Assembly: GCA_947652115.1 (NCBI GenBank)
Contig: OX393567.1
Location: forward strand, 243,501 to 307,500
Source of the DNA: Blastomussa wellsi
Lineage: Eukaryota > Cnidaria > Anthozoa > Scleractinia > Plerogyridae
Length of the DNA stretch: 64,000 nt
Direction: 5' to 3'
The translations under genes were made by a program, and so were the position numbers. Shown here in pieces: positions 1-12,462 of this stretch; the first letter of the stretch is position 1; the number at the start of each line of letters is the position of its first letter. Below the pieces are notes generated by a model. The model was not told the DNA's origin and made no database searches. It saw only the letters and a list, made by a program, of their open reading frames with translations.

Positions 1-1382
1 GTTTCATTTGCGGCGTGAAGACCTAAGGAACAAAATCACTAAAACGTATTAAGTTAAGGCAATAATCTTACTACATTTTTGGATTGGATGGATTTTGGGA
101 GTTTTGCGCCCGTCTGAAGAGGTGCAAGTACTGTCTTAACGATATTACTGTTTAATACAAACTTAGAATGCGGCGGCGAGCAGTACTGGTGATGATGCCT
201 TCTTTCGGTGTTTGCCATTCCTGGGAATAACAAGACCATTCATAAACACGACTAATTTTCCAGCTTGCACTCAGTGCTCAGGCTAAAGAACAGGATTAAA
301 AAATCTCTTTGATATTAAACAACTACAGGCGAAGGATAGACAACTAAAGAAGTAACAGCAGCCTGCCGCCTTAAACTCGTCACCGTTGTCGATTCAAGGA
401 GCACAATGAAGAGGCACCAAGCTTCAAATATATAGACTTTTAAATTCTTACCGTTAATAATAAAGGCAACAAACAGCATTCGTGCATGCAGTTCCATGAC
501 AGACGATTTGAAAAAAATTACACTTTCTCCATTCACTCAAATACGATATTCCTCGCACAATTGGACAATTGCCAATTTAACAGGTGGCTTTTAAATGATA
601 ATGTTTTGAGAAAGAAAAATGCAGCGTTCTCAAACTATTTAGCATTCAAAACGAGGGGCCTTGGGGCAAAGCGACTATGTGAACCACAACTAATAAATTA
701 AATTATTTTGTTTGCTTTTTAAAGGCGCAAATATTTGCTAGCGCTAATTTTTTAAAACAAACTTTCCAAGAAAAATAATCAGCACAGCTTGATCAGTTAT
801 CCAATGTGTGAAAGCGTATTGTTGAATAGTTTTCATTGGGCCAAAATTTGGTGCAATATTTGACAAAGTGACATTAAATCCTGCCGAGTATTTTATAAAG
901 AAAAACCTTTTTCTCAGTCAGCCGAACCCCATATTAACTTAAATCACTGGAAAGAAAAAATCTGCTCTTTACTGGTGAAATTAAAATAATGTTACAGCTA
1001 TGAGCAGAATTAAATCTCTTCCTGGAGAGTTGACGAGAATTTATTGATATCTAAATTTGACTGCCATCAATCCGATAGATTATCGATTGCTACCAAACCT
1101 TGTTCGATTATTGATACAAAACAGGTGCTGTTGCAGGTGGCAACGGGCACTTAACGTCTTCGAATTTTCTTGCTTCTATGTATTTATCCACTGCGCAAAA
1201 CCTGTTTAACAAGGGCGTGTGTAATTATTCTCTGGTGCCACTGGTAAACGCATGGTTATCGTTCCGCCTGAATGAACCTGTGTAATGCACACGCTCTGTA
1301 CCAAAGAAACGCTGAACTCTGGTAAAAAATTCCGCGTAATTCCGTAGTAGGTATTTAAATTATCGTTTGTTTTCGTTTGGGT
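1..1382. other. Intergenic, upstream of TRIM-NHL gene 1
   Basis: I see no convincing coding exon or RNA gene here; the open frames are short and have no recognisable domain. The last few hundred bases should hold the promoter and 5' UTR of the TRIM-NHL gene that starts at 1383, but I could not pick out a TATA box or another definite element. Confidence 0.5.
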
Positions 1383-2349
1383 ATGGCATCGGTAGAAGTC
1401 GAAAAACTGTCAGAGCACCTTCTTAAGTGCCCAATTTGCTTGGAGACTTACACGACGCCTAAAGTTCTTCCTTGCTTGCACACGTTTTGTCAGCACTGTT
1501 TACAAGGACTCATCAATAGCGGAGAAAACACAATCATATGTCCTACATGTCGATGCGAGGTGTCAGTACCCAAAGATGGCGTCGGTGCGCTCTCCACCAA
1601 CTTCTTCATCAACAACATGCTGGACTTTCTTTCCGTTGCAAAGAGTAACTCAAACCCAGTGATTTGCTCAAACTGCGAGGAGCAGAACAGGGCGACGTCA
1701 AGATGTATTGAATGCATGGAGTTCCTGTGCTCTCAGTGTGTCGCGGCGCATCGCAGGACACGGATGACCAAAGAACATGAAGTTATTACCTTGGGAGACT
1801 TGCAAGCGCAGAAGGAAGTGCAAGAAAAGCTCCACAGGCCTCTGATGTGCGCCATACACGAGCGTGATGTGTTGAAATACTTCTGTGAGACCTGTGATGA
1901 ACCCGTCTGCCGGGAATGTCTGATTATCGACCATCGAGAGCATCATTATGGTTACCTGAAGGATGTGGATAAGAGACACCGCTCGGAGGTAAGAAATTGC
2001 TCCCACTAGATAACAATAGGGAAATATTGCTTGAACTATGAGTGCCAGCGCCTCTTATTTACAGTATTCGGTCACAAACACAGTACCTTTCTGGACAACT
2101 CTCGCCCGGAAGATTACTCTATACTGAATAATTACTGTATAAAATCTAAAAGGCAACTGCATAAAATCCATAGAAACGTTTAAATTTAACATAAAAAATA
2201 AAATAACAGAACTTTATGCAAGTTTTAAAGCGTTATTAAACAGAGCCTAACAAACAATTCAGATCAGAGAGAGCTTATTGTTAATTAGCATTGCAACTCG
2301 AAACAGCTGCCGTTGGATGCATGACGTTACAAATGATCACCATCATCAA

Positions 2350-2430
<81 letters not shown>

Positions 2431-2626
2431 CGTAAATCTTGTAATCTTATGGTTTCAAGCACTGCAATGATAAATGGTGTTTTTAAAATTTAATAATTAG
2501 TAAAATTCTTTAGCCTTGTAAATTATTATAACAAGACTTTTCCCGTCATATCGCTTTTAGTACTGTAGGCTTTTTAAATTTTTAATTGATTGTTACTAAA
2601 TAGTTTCTTTGAATTGTAAATAAAGG

Positions 2627-2719
<93 letters not shown>

Positions 2720-5240
2720 TGTTGATGTTGTTGTTTTGTTGTTGTTGTCCATTTTATGCTGTATATAAATCTTGCTTGGTAGCTACCAGCCTTTCTTTGT
2801 TGCTTGCTATAATGTTTTGTTACATGTATTTCTTTCTCGCAGGTTGGAGTTCTGGTCATGAACACAAAAAAAAGAATTGGCCCATTGAAAGAAGCTATCG
2901 AAAAAGTCGCCGAAACAAAACAGAAACTCGACTGTAAACTGGAAGAAGTTCGGCAGCAAGTGATGCAAAACTGCAAACGATGTAGAGAAGTCATTGCAGA
3001 ACGAGAGGAAGAAATCCTTACACAAGTCAACAACATTTACCGCATGAAATCTAAAACGTTGGAAATACAGCTAGATGAGCTTGAAATGATGTTAGGGAAT
3101 TTAAACAGCAGTATCGAATTTACTGAAAGTCTCCTCAGACACGGCAACGAGGCAGAAGTGATGATTGTCAAAAAGCAAATGACGCAGCGGTTACAGGACT
3201 TGAACAACACTAAGTTAGAGTACTTGCCGTTAGAGGACAATCTTATCGACTACACGTTCTCTGCAGACGAGTTTAGAAAGGCCATTGAGCACATTGGCGA
3301 GGTGAAAGTTTATCACGCTTATCCGCCATATTGTTTTGCCACTGGTGTCGGAATTCATCGAGCTAAGGCCGGAGTCGAAGCTGTGTTTCTTGTTACGACT
3401 AAAGATCGAATGAATGAGATATATAGCGGCAGAGGCGAGCCAATCAGCGTGCAGATTGAGCCACCCGAGGGAGATCCCGTACCAAGTGAGTTCCTCTGTC
3501 CTTGACACCTCTAATCCAGGCCGAGATCCTGGCGTTTCTATTTGTATAGTTCAGGTTTTCACTTCCCTCACTTCCAAATGTTTTCTTACATTTACTAAAA
3601 AATTTTCTGCAAAGCTAAAAAATTATATATTATAACTCGAAATTATAACCAAGTATTTTTTTTATTATTTTGATTGCTTGGTAGCGTACGTAATTGACAA
3701 CGAGGATGGTACCTTTACCGTATCTTATCAGCCAATAGTGCGGGGAAACCACCAGATTAAAATCACCATGAGGGATATCAACCTCAATGGCAGCCCCTTC
3801 AGTGTCAATGTAACTGGAAGAATGGACTTTGACAAGGTTGGAAAAGTTATGTCATGTTTTGGCTGCGAGGGGTCTGGAGGAGGTAGGAATTGATGTGATT
3901 TACATTCTGTAGAATTCGTAAGGGTTTGTTAAAACTCCCATCCATAAACTGTCTGTTTCAAGGCTTGTACTGGGCACATTACTAGTCTCGTAAAGTCCTT
4001 TTCTCACATCTGATTGGTACTTGTTTTCTCCAATTAATAGGTGAATTCAACATGCCTTGGGGCGTAGCCATCGACAATGAAAACAACCACCTCATTGTAA
4101 CAGATTGTAACAACCACCGAGTCCAAGTGTTCGACTTTGAGGGAACATTTACGTTTAAGTTTGGCTCGGAAGGAGTAGAGAAGGGTCAGTTTAAAAACCC
4201 TAAAGGTGTCTCTCGTGCCCCTAACGGGCATATAATGGTCGCAGATTCCAATAATCACCGAGTGCAAGTATTCAATGAAGACGGTCGATTTATCAGAAAA
4301 TTCGGCGCCTATGGGGTTGAGCGACCAGGCCTGTTGAACCATCCGTGTGGCGTAGTTTGCACCCCTGGGGAACTGGTGATAGTGACGGAGCAGGATAATC
4401 ACCGAGTACAATTATTCAACATGAACGGGGAGCCCGTACGGCAGTTCGGAACTCAGGGGTTCTCTAAAGGGCAGTTCATATACCCGCATCACGTGTGTAT
4501 CAACCAGAGGGGAAGGATCATTGTTGCTGACTGCGTGAATGATCGAGTCCAGATGTTTGATATGGAAGGAAAATACTTATTTGATTTTGGAAAAGAAGGT
4601 AATACTGCAGTGTGCTTCGTTTGATTTATATTAGCAGCAACTTTTGTCAACTGAGATATCATTATAAGAGCGAAACTATCAGGTATACTTCAAGCTAAGT
4701 TGTACATCCCTAAGCTTAACCTCCCCTTTAATTCCTTATTGCTAATAAGGAATCGAAAAACTAAAACTTCGAAATTTTAACAAGCCACCCTCCTTGGTAA
4801 ATCGATAGCTTCACTACTGAATCATTAACTAAAGCTTTACTTTGTGGCTCTCTTCTCTTTTTGTGTTAATCTGCACCTGCCCCACTCCAAGCTAATAGCC
4901 TTGGCATCTACTTCATATTTTCTATAATGAGACCCTCTCTCCAAAATATTTCTGAATTAAAAAAAATAACCTGTTGCCTCTGTGTACGTACACAGGATCC
5001 CAAAATGGCCTGTTTGATGGTCCCGAGGGCGTGGCCTGTGATGACGAGGACAACATCCTGGTGTGCGATTACCACAATCACAGAATACAAGTGTTCAATT
5101 CTAATGGCGGGTTCGTGAGCACGTTTGGCGCGTTTGGCGAAGATGAAGGCTGCTTTAAGAATCCCTGTGGTATCGCCGTAACGAAAGAGGGAAACATTGT
5201 TGCGGTCGATAGTGGAAACAACAGGATACAGGTCTTCTAG
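1383..5240 (+). CDS. TRIM-NHL protein 1 (RING E3 ligase, TRIM2/3/71-like), 5 exons
   Basis: Exons 1383-1988, 2843-3485, 3685-3882, 4041-4598 and 4996-5240 join with consistent phases (0,1,1,1) into 749 aa. All introns are GT-AG. The RING (CPIC, CLHTFCQHC, CPTC, about residues 15-58) is followed by two B-boxes (about 95-195), a coiled coil (about 203-330), a filamin/Ig domain (about 330-480) ending in NGSPFSVNV, and six NHL repeats with HRVQVF-type ends that should form a six-bladed propeller. RING-type TRIM-NHL proteins are ubiquitin ligases whose NHL propeller binds protein or RNA targets; the substrate here is unknown. The ATG at 1383 is chosen over an upstream in-frame TTG. The first intron carries two long ATT runs. 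Orthology to one vertebrate TRIM cannot be decided by eye. Confidence 0.93.
2349..2427. repeat. (ATT)n microsatellite
   Basis: Nearly pure ATT/TTA trinucleotide run in intron 1 of TRIM-NHL gene 1. It creates artificial poly-Tyr and poly-Ile reading frames. Confidence 0.95.
2629..2719. repeat. (TTA)n microsatellite, possible retroposon tail
   Basis: Second pure TTA run in the same intron, preceded by TGTAAATAAAGGTTTA. That context resembles the 3' end of a SINE or LINE with a microsatellite tail, but no body is recognisable upstream. Confidence 0.9.
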
Positions 5241-5625
5241 AAACACTGAACGAGTTGCTTAATGTTCACGGCTTGTGAGGTTTTGCGTGTTTAACTTAGT
5301 AGTAGCTTCCTTTTGTGTCATTACGTAATGGTTGCGTAAGGTCTGTGCTCACGACCGAGGTCAAGATTGTCCCATACAGACCAACTAAGCTCGGTTAATA
5401 AGATGTTTATTATACGGCCAAAACGAAACTTAAATTTGCCTAACGAAAATGCTTCGTTCTCGCTGACGTTTTGTTTGCGAATACTTTGAACTGAACTTGG
5501 TCGTATCCTTTGTTTTTATTCTTGCCAAGCCTTTTTTAATTTTCCATTTAGCTAGTATTTTTAGAGAAAAAGGGGACAATGCGTTCCTGTTTTGTTTGTA
5601 ACTTTCTGACCCCAAAGTGCAACTG

Positions 5626-5857
5626 ATCTACAACCACAGACAAAAGTAGTTGGGAAGGCTGTAAAGATATACCCGATTACTGTAATTTTTTAATCCAACT
5701 TAGAAAATACTGATACTACACTGTTTTAGGACCCCCCTCTCCCCCCTAACAATCTTGTACGAAAAAGGTTGCTAGTGGGCTCAACATTGAATAGGAGAGG
5801 GGGAGGGGAAGAAAAAAGTGCAAAAGCCTCCCAACACTTTTGTCTGTTGTTGTAGAT
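5626..5857. mobile_element. MITE with about 29-bp terminal inverted repeats
   Basis: The left end begins ATCTACAACCACAGACAAAA, and the right end (5829-5857) is its reverse complement with about two differences, reading TTTTGTCTGTTGTTGTAGAT. The inside is non-coding, with C-rich and G-rich tracts. This is the structure of a non-autonomous DNA transposon. I could not fix the target-site duplication, so the superfamily is open. Confidence 0.75.
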
Positions 5858-6013
5858 ACCAGTCTAGATGGGAAAATCTAGACCGCGATCAATATCGATT
5901 TTAGCCAATGAAATTCGTGAATTCGCTAGTTTCCAGATCACATGAGGCACGGCCATATAATAAATACAGATATACCCGAACGCATTTAATTCCAAAATGG
6001 TGTTCTGCCGGCT

Positions 6014-6055
6014 GTGGCCATGCGGCCGTGGCCATGCGGCCGTGGCCATGCGGCC
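6014..6055. repeat. Three perfect copies of a 14-bp unit
   Basis: GTGGCCATGCGGCC is repeated three times without change. The unit contains GGCCATG-type inverted symmetry. It is a GC-rich island in AT-rich surroundings, and no function is visible. Confidence 0.9.
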
Positions 6056-7859
6056 TTGTGTAGAAAATCCGTTAAGTGGACAAAGCATCCATACCTTCAA
6101 TAAGGTGAAATCGTAGCCACGCCAGGTAACTTAATTATTTCATACGCTACTGATAATTCTAAAGTCAAGTCTGAAGATTAGCGAACGGCTATACTCCACC
6201 AGTGGCGAACATCTCAGCACCGTTGAAATAAAATAGACTGTTTGCGCACGTTCGATCCTTTTATAATATAGATTCCGTAAACCACTAATTTGCTATCCAA
6301 AAATTAGTCAACGGAATCCCAGTATAAAGTTTTCGTTTTATTATCACTATATTTATCTCATAGTTTTTTTTTATTCACATTGATCATGACCGTAGAATAA
6401 TCGATGTCTGCATAATTTTCTAATTTCCCTAGTCGAGTTAGATGTAAATCTTTTTACATACCAAGAGTATCTTGTTTACTGACTTCTGGCAATAAATTCA
6501 AATACCTTGTAAGAACTGCTGACAGAACTAACCAAGACAAATTGATATGACCACTCGTTCGCGCCATCACCAAAACGATCCCTATTACTTTAGAGAGTGG
6601 AGGTTTAGATCGTTTTCCAGGAAGGATAACAGACGCCCTGCCTTTGCTTCGTTCAACATGCTAGCCAATTAGAAAGCTAAAAGAGGTACTGTTCTTTCAA
6701 CAAATCCGGCGCAAAAAAAAAAGCAAATATCGTGAGTTGTCTTCAGGTTCCGATTGAGAAGGGGAGATGTTATTTCCACTATCATGATTCTGCATGAGTT
6801 CAATAATTTAGCCAAAGGGATCACAAAAAACCGTGAGTGTCTGAACGTCAATTCGATTGGAGATAAAACGAAGACCGCGCGCGCCACTGATACAGAATTT
6901 GAGCACTGACCTTTCATGAACTAAGTATTCTTTGATCGAACGAAATATATTGGTATTATACGGCCAAGGGAATAAGCCGGTTGTTTGCCATTTGTTTAGC
7001 CTTTTTTGGGTATTGGCAGGAAAAATGTATCGGTTTGCAATTGTAAATAGTTATACATCGTGGTTTATAAAGTCCAGATATACTGCTAAATGATCTACAC
7101 AGCTTGTATATAAATTTATTTTATTAGTTTTTCTTTCCTTTTTTTAATGTTGCATGTATTTACAGAAACTTTTTTTTCACATCGGCCCTTACGTCGTCCA
7201 AGAAATTAACACATTTAAAGTAGATTGTTCCTAGTGAAATATCTTAGCTCATTTCTTGGTCATTGATTAATTATTTTTATTCACTGTCTGAAAGATTATA
7301 CAGAAAACTTACATTCCATCTATATTGTACAACGGGGATGCGAGGTTGAGCTATTAAGTATTCCACAGTTCTTAACGTTATGGTGTCTTCTTTTGGAATG
7401 AATAAGTTGGAAGTACATACTAATCTATGAAGTGCAATATATTTACGTGATTCTTTATTTCTGCGTGAAAGGAGGAGAAGGTTGGGAAAAAATAAACGCC
7501 ATACAAATCTGTTCTAACCAGATAATTTTCTTACATATTTTCTCGATACTTACATTAAAAATGCATATTGTTGCATTTGTCCCTATTCCGTTCCAGAAAA
7601 AATTTACCGCGAAGACTTTTCAAATCTATGTTGCCTTTAAACTGTGATTTTTTTTCACTAGTTTACTCCGTCTTTATCAAATTGTTACTGGTTTTTCACT
7701 GCCGTAGAATTGATATTCAGTGTTGTACATCCGTGGAACTCGGAATGTCTCCCCTGGTCCAGGCTCTGTGAAAAGAAAGATGGAAAATGATAAGCTACTG
7801 GTTCCTACAATTCCCTTGATAACAGCCATGTCGAAAAGTAGTAGTTGTGTTTGACTATG

Positions 7860-9247
7860 TCACGTGCTCTTACTTTCAAGAGGAGCGTGCCATGGTTTTG
7901 GTACATCCAAGCTAAACAGCTCCCATCTTTTCCTCTCTGAAGGCATCGTGTATGACTCTCTCATCAGCGTTTTCATTCCACTAAAGGAAAAAAAGATAAA
8001 GTAGAGATTTAGTCCAGGGGGAGGGGGGAGAGGGGGGTTTGCAACGGATTCATTTACACCACGAAAAGCTGTTACCGTACAGAAGTCTTCAATATAAAAA
8101 AACACAGTATTCAGTTGTTGCCTTGTTAGCTAAAATAGCAGAACATTCAAGGTTCAAATAGGGCAGAGCAACTGTCTCTCGTTTGACAGCAAGGGGTCAG
8201 TGATCACCCTATGCATGGCATGAAAGGCACATAAAAATGGCGGTTCCTTACTCCAATTTAGGGTGAAAAAAAAAATGCAACTACGTTACACAGACCTGGT
8301 GGATGCACGGGGATCAAACATGAAAGTGGGATTTAATTACTGAAGGGCCCCTTTTCCAACCTGATAAATAAAATCCCTTTCTCTGATATGCTTCATTTGG
8401 GAACAGGCCCCTTTAAAAAGTGCATAGTAAAGAATGTAAAATTCTTCACTCGATAGTTAGCCTTAATGTACAGGTGTATTTCCTTGCAGATAGAAAATTA
8501 CATGTACAAGTAACATAAGTATTTTCTATAAATATTGTTAACAAATTATAATTTCTGTAAATAGTGTAAAACAATAAAAAAATCTGAAAAAATCTGAAAT
8601 CTGAGTGATCATGAGTGCACTTATAATAATAAGATAATAATTACACGTAAAATATTTAAACAATCAGGGAGCCTTTACCATAAGGTGCTCTTCAGTAGGG
8701 CCCAGCGAAATAACATACTACAAAATAGTTTCTTACTTATTAGGAACAGGATCCAGTGACTTTGGTAGCCTGGGTATAGTGGTTGGCTCCTTGAACCAGA
8801 TGCGGTCCCTCATGGGCCCTTTTTCTCGAGGGACAGAATTTGGAGGTAGTGGATTTTCCTTTGAGCCATGACCCCAAGCTTTAGAGTACTCCTCGCATTC
8901 CCAGTAGGTGGCATAATCTTTGGCTGGATAATGGCCCAATTCATGCCTGCAAGGAAAGAAACATCTGAGATGAAGTTCCAAAAATTATCCATGCTCCCCC
9001 ACAGAGGGTTTTCTGGTTTAACTCGGACCACGCCTCTCTGAAAACTCCAGTTAGGTTCATTACTTGTACCAGTACTTTTTCTTTACAATTTTTGGTTTTA
9101 AAGGACTCCCCAAAAGGACCTCCAAAATGAGGGAAATGGATATTTTCTGCAATCACACAATTGTCAATACATCCCTTATCAGAACATGGGTCAATTGTGA
9201 TGTGCTGCAGAACTTTACAATATTATCATCAACTATAATTGATGTAG

Positions 9248-9292
<45 letters not shown>

Positions 9293-12200
9293 GTATAACA
9301 ATATAATTTGGTTTTATCAACTGGGTTGATAATGTCAATTGGCCACCGTAAAGAGATTCAAGTGCTGACGTTTCGAGCGTTAGCCCTTCGTCGGAGCGAA
9401 GGGCTAACGCTCGAAACGTCAGCACTTGAATCTCTTTATGGTGGCCAATTGACATTATCAACCCAGTTGATAAAACCAAATTATATTATAATTGATGTAG
9501 ATTAGAATTTAGTGTTCAGAATGAATGATGATGAATAAATTATATTTACTTGGTGAATGATCGGTGATCTTTCTGTGTTGTGGTTAAATAAGGATCCATG
9601 TGGTATGTCAGAACACCTCTGTCCCTGGGGTAGAACTTCTGACCTGCAATACCACGGTTGACTGTTGACAGTACAAGATCCTGTAAAATTTAAGAGTAAA
9701 ATACTGTATATTACATTGAAAAGTTTACTCAGTGATTAAGTTTAAAACACCATATATAGAAAAATGACAGATAAAGATTCAAACAGTTATTAATACACAT
9801 AACAGGTGACCAAGAGAATAAACATGTAAGGAAAACTGCGCACATTGCATTAAAAGGAGATTGAACAACATTGGACACTTTTTTTGAGCTCTGGGAAAGA
9901 GGAGAGGGGATAAGAGTACACTGGAAGAGAGGGCTAACGTCACCAAACCCCATCACATTATTTGTGATGCCTGCATGAAGTTATTTCTTTGCACACTTTT
10001 TGGGGTGGACAAATGATAAAACGGAGACCAAGACTGAATGTATACATGTACGCCAAACTGCCACGATCCGTAATCCAAGCTAAAATTATCAGCTAAATTC
10101 CGTGATCCACTGCATTTTCAAAATCCACAAATCTACTTAATTTGCTGAAATCCTTTTTAAGGATAAAGCTGTTGATCTGTTAACCTATTCAACCCTTCTT
10201 TAAGTAATTTTGTCTCCTGCTGCAGAAACAAACCTTACTGTTGCCCTCCCGGTGGTGATCAGCAAGATTGAATGGCTGTATCCCTGCATTGTAAACAGTG
10301 TCCAAGTTCACTCCTGGTTTTCCTGTGTACTGAGATGTCATTTCACTGCACTGATATCCCATTGTCAGAGGTCTTCTCCATGGTTTTACACTTAACTATT
10401 GAAAAGGAATACAAAACATAAAATTTTACAGTTATAAAATCAAGCAAATAGATTGTATTCTGGAACAAGTAAGAAAGTACATTTATTTTACATTAGACTA
10501 AATGTCATGCACAAGGAGGGGAGTGAATAAGGGTATGCGAATCTGCCAATCCGTACTATTTTTTGACCAAATCCGCCACTATTTTTGTTCAAATCCGCAT
10601 CCACATTCCTTAAAACCTTTCTGTGTAATAGTTTCACTGAAAGGACGGTAGATGTTGTCCCCCCATGGTAATCAAGAGCTTTCGTTTTGTTGCTTCTTTT
10701 ATTGTAAAGAAGTGGTTTGGGTCTCATCCGAACAGAAAAATATGAACAAAACTAATTAACACTGAGACTAAGATACGCCAAGGCCACAATCTGAACATCA
10801 TGGCATGCAGAGTCTGGAATCTGAGCTAAAATCATCAGCTAATCAGTGATCCACTGCATTTTCGAAATCTGCAAATCCTCTTAATTTTTCGCTGAAATTG
10901 GCAATTTGTGCATTTTTAAGGCTAAATCCATTGATCCACGAACCTAATCACCCCCTTCCAAAAGTATAGCTTTGCTACCTTATCAATTGGTGCTGGCAGA
11001 AAGAAAAGTTTTAGATTGTGGATGTTCTAAGCTTTTGTCTTCTTAAAATTAATTAACTATATTAAATTTACCACACCAAAAACGTGCCAGTTGACTGCTC
11101 AATTGATGGTTGCATTTTGCAACCGTCAGACATCCTCAGCTGATGATGTGGAACTCTCAGAAAAGAGAAGTCCATCTAATTAAGGGCGGTGGTCACAAAG
11201 GGAAAAATCACAGGTTATGGTTTTGAAAATGTACATCATATCACCCCAGTGCATGGTTGTCCGGCCAAGTTACAGCAGGAGACCTACATACACTAGAAAT
11301 GTTGCAAAAAAGTATTCACTAACTACACCAGCCACTCTTTAGTGCCTTTATAAAAAGGGCATGAAATAGTCATTGTTTTCACTCTGTAATGCAGTGTCAG
11401 CAGGGTGATACTGCAAATTGGGGAAAATTGTGACCTGCTTCACATTCAACTTTTTTGTTTATTAAAAAAAGGTTTTCGATGTCATATTAATAATGACTGA
11501 TGGCACCAAAAATGTAATTTTTGGCTGTGAGTCAATGAAAGGTGCGTTAATATTCCAACTACGCATTAGTTTGAGTTCTACAAAATTGTTGATCACCTTT
11601 GCAATATTATCATCCACATAGTGAACTTTCCATGATCCTGGTGCCTTTTTGAAGTGTGTGTTACTCAGGGCCCCTCCATGAGCCTTGTAGTCATGAGTTG
11701 TACCAGTTGTTGTTTGAAAGAGTTCCTTATCAGTAATGTTATCCGGATTACCAAGGACTGGTGGTAACACATCATAAACAGTTCTCTGAATCCAAAAGGG
11801 CATAGAACTTAATCAGTGTCATATAAACTGAATGATATAATTTAATTTGCTCATGAAAAACACAAGGAATAGTACCTGGATCAAATTAGGGAACGCAAAA
11901 CCGTTTGTCTATCCTAGACCTGACCTCACGCCAGAAATAGGTAATAAATCTGAATAAATTTGTGATCGAACATGCATACACAACTGGTCGGACCTACGCT
12001 TTTCATTTCACACGAGATTTAGATGCGCTTTACTGCGCTTCCGACAAACAAAACCTCATATTTACGTTATTCCGAGTAAAGTGTAACCTACAAACTTGTT
12101 TCATAAATTATGTTATAATGGTATGTTAAACAGTTGTAATAAAGAAGATTAAACAAAACATTCGAAAGCGCTATTACACATGTTAACTCATCCACAATTA

Positions 12201-12462
12201 CGTGCTGCAAACCGTCGTGATCATGCATGCACGCAACCGACTCTCGAATCGGATGTTCGAGACTTGATAGGAGTTCGATTAGGAAAAGAGAAGTTCTTTG
12301 CTGTAACATACAAACTAACAATAGTTTAAATCGAGAAATCTCAAAAAATATATTACAGGAACTCACTGGAAAACCTTGAGGCGGAAAGCCCAAAGGTTGT
12401 CTGTAGTGATGTCCTTTTCCTGTTGATGTTATGTGAAGATCGTTGCGAACTTCGAAGGACAT
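7860..12462 (-). CDS. Unrecognised 302-aa protein, 6 exons
   Basis: Read on the minus strand, exons 12462-12367, 11785-11597, 10395-10234, 9680-9550, 8946-8737 and 7980-7860 join with phases 0,0,0,2,2 into 302 aa starting MSFEVRNDLHITSTGKGHHY and ending LESKST. No signal peptide or membrane segment is visible. The sequence is rich in Tyr, Pro, His and Gly, with short spaced patterns such as YECxEY-like and PREKGP. That composition reminds me of small axonemal or sperm microtubule inner proteins, but this is only a resemblance and I cannot name the family. The fifth exon could end at an in-frame TAA (8734-8736), but that TAA is part of a good GTAAGA donor, and the last exon continues in frame. 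A 69-codon frame upstream (12492-12701) is probably chance. Confidence 0.8.
9249..9486. mobile_element. Retroposon-like hairpin element with 15-bp target duplication
   Basis: A 238-bp insertion is flanked by the exact direct repeat TATAATTGATGTAGA (9234-9248 and 9487-9501). From 9300 to 9486/9487 it is a nearly perfect palindrome of 91-bp arms around the 6-base loop TCGGAG, with one mismatch seen. The first about 50 bases are not part of the hairpin. It lies in the intron between exons 4 and 5 of the 302-aa gene. I know of no protein it encodes; the two similar peptides read from its two strands are a by-product of the palindrome. Confidence 0.85.
10048..10200. repeat. Dispersed repeat, copy 1
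   Basis: This matches 10773-10960 in direct orientation. Shared blocks include GTGATCCACTGCATTTTC and AGCTAAAAT-ATCAGCTAA. It lies in the intron directly downstream, in gene orientation, of exon 3 of the 302-aa gene. Family unknown. Confidence 0.75.
10773..10960. repeat. Dispersed repeat, copy 2
   Basis: Second, longer copy of the repeat at 10048-10200, diverged by substitutions and small indels, in the intron between exons 2 and 3 of the 302-aa gene. The interval 10520-10600 also contains related phrases (AATCCGCCACTATTTTTG), so more of the same element may be present. Confidence 0.7.

Larger units (their letters stand above)
5241..7859. other. Intergenic between TRIM-NHL gene 1 and the 302-aa gene
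   Basis: No gene is supported. The region contains a small inverted-repeat element (5626-5857), a short GC-rich tandem repeat (6014-6055) and otherwise AT-rich unique-looking sequence. The 3' UTRs of the two convergent flanking genes must lie at its ends. Confidence 0.6.

Noticed and set aside
1377..1382. TTG start for TRIM-NHL gene 1
   Set aside because: An ATG follows two codons later and is the normal eukaryotic choice.
2278..3036. Poly-Tyr and poly-Ile frames
   Set aside because: Translation of ATT/TAT microsatellites in an intron.
9300..9486. Hammerhead ribozyme in the hairpin element
   Set aside because: CGAAAC and GTC occur, but the required CTGATGA-type core is absent.
9261..9505. 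Two similar peptides on opposite strands
   Set aside because: They arise from the palindromic element and have no independent evidence.
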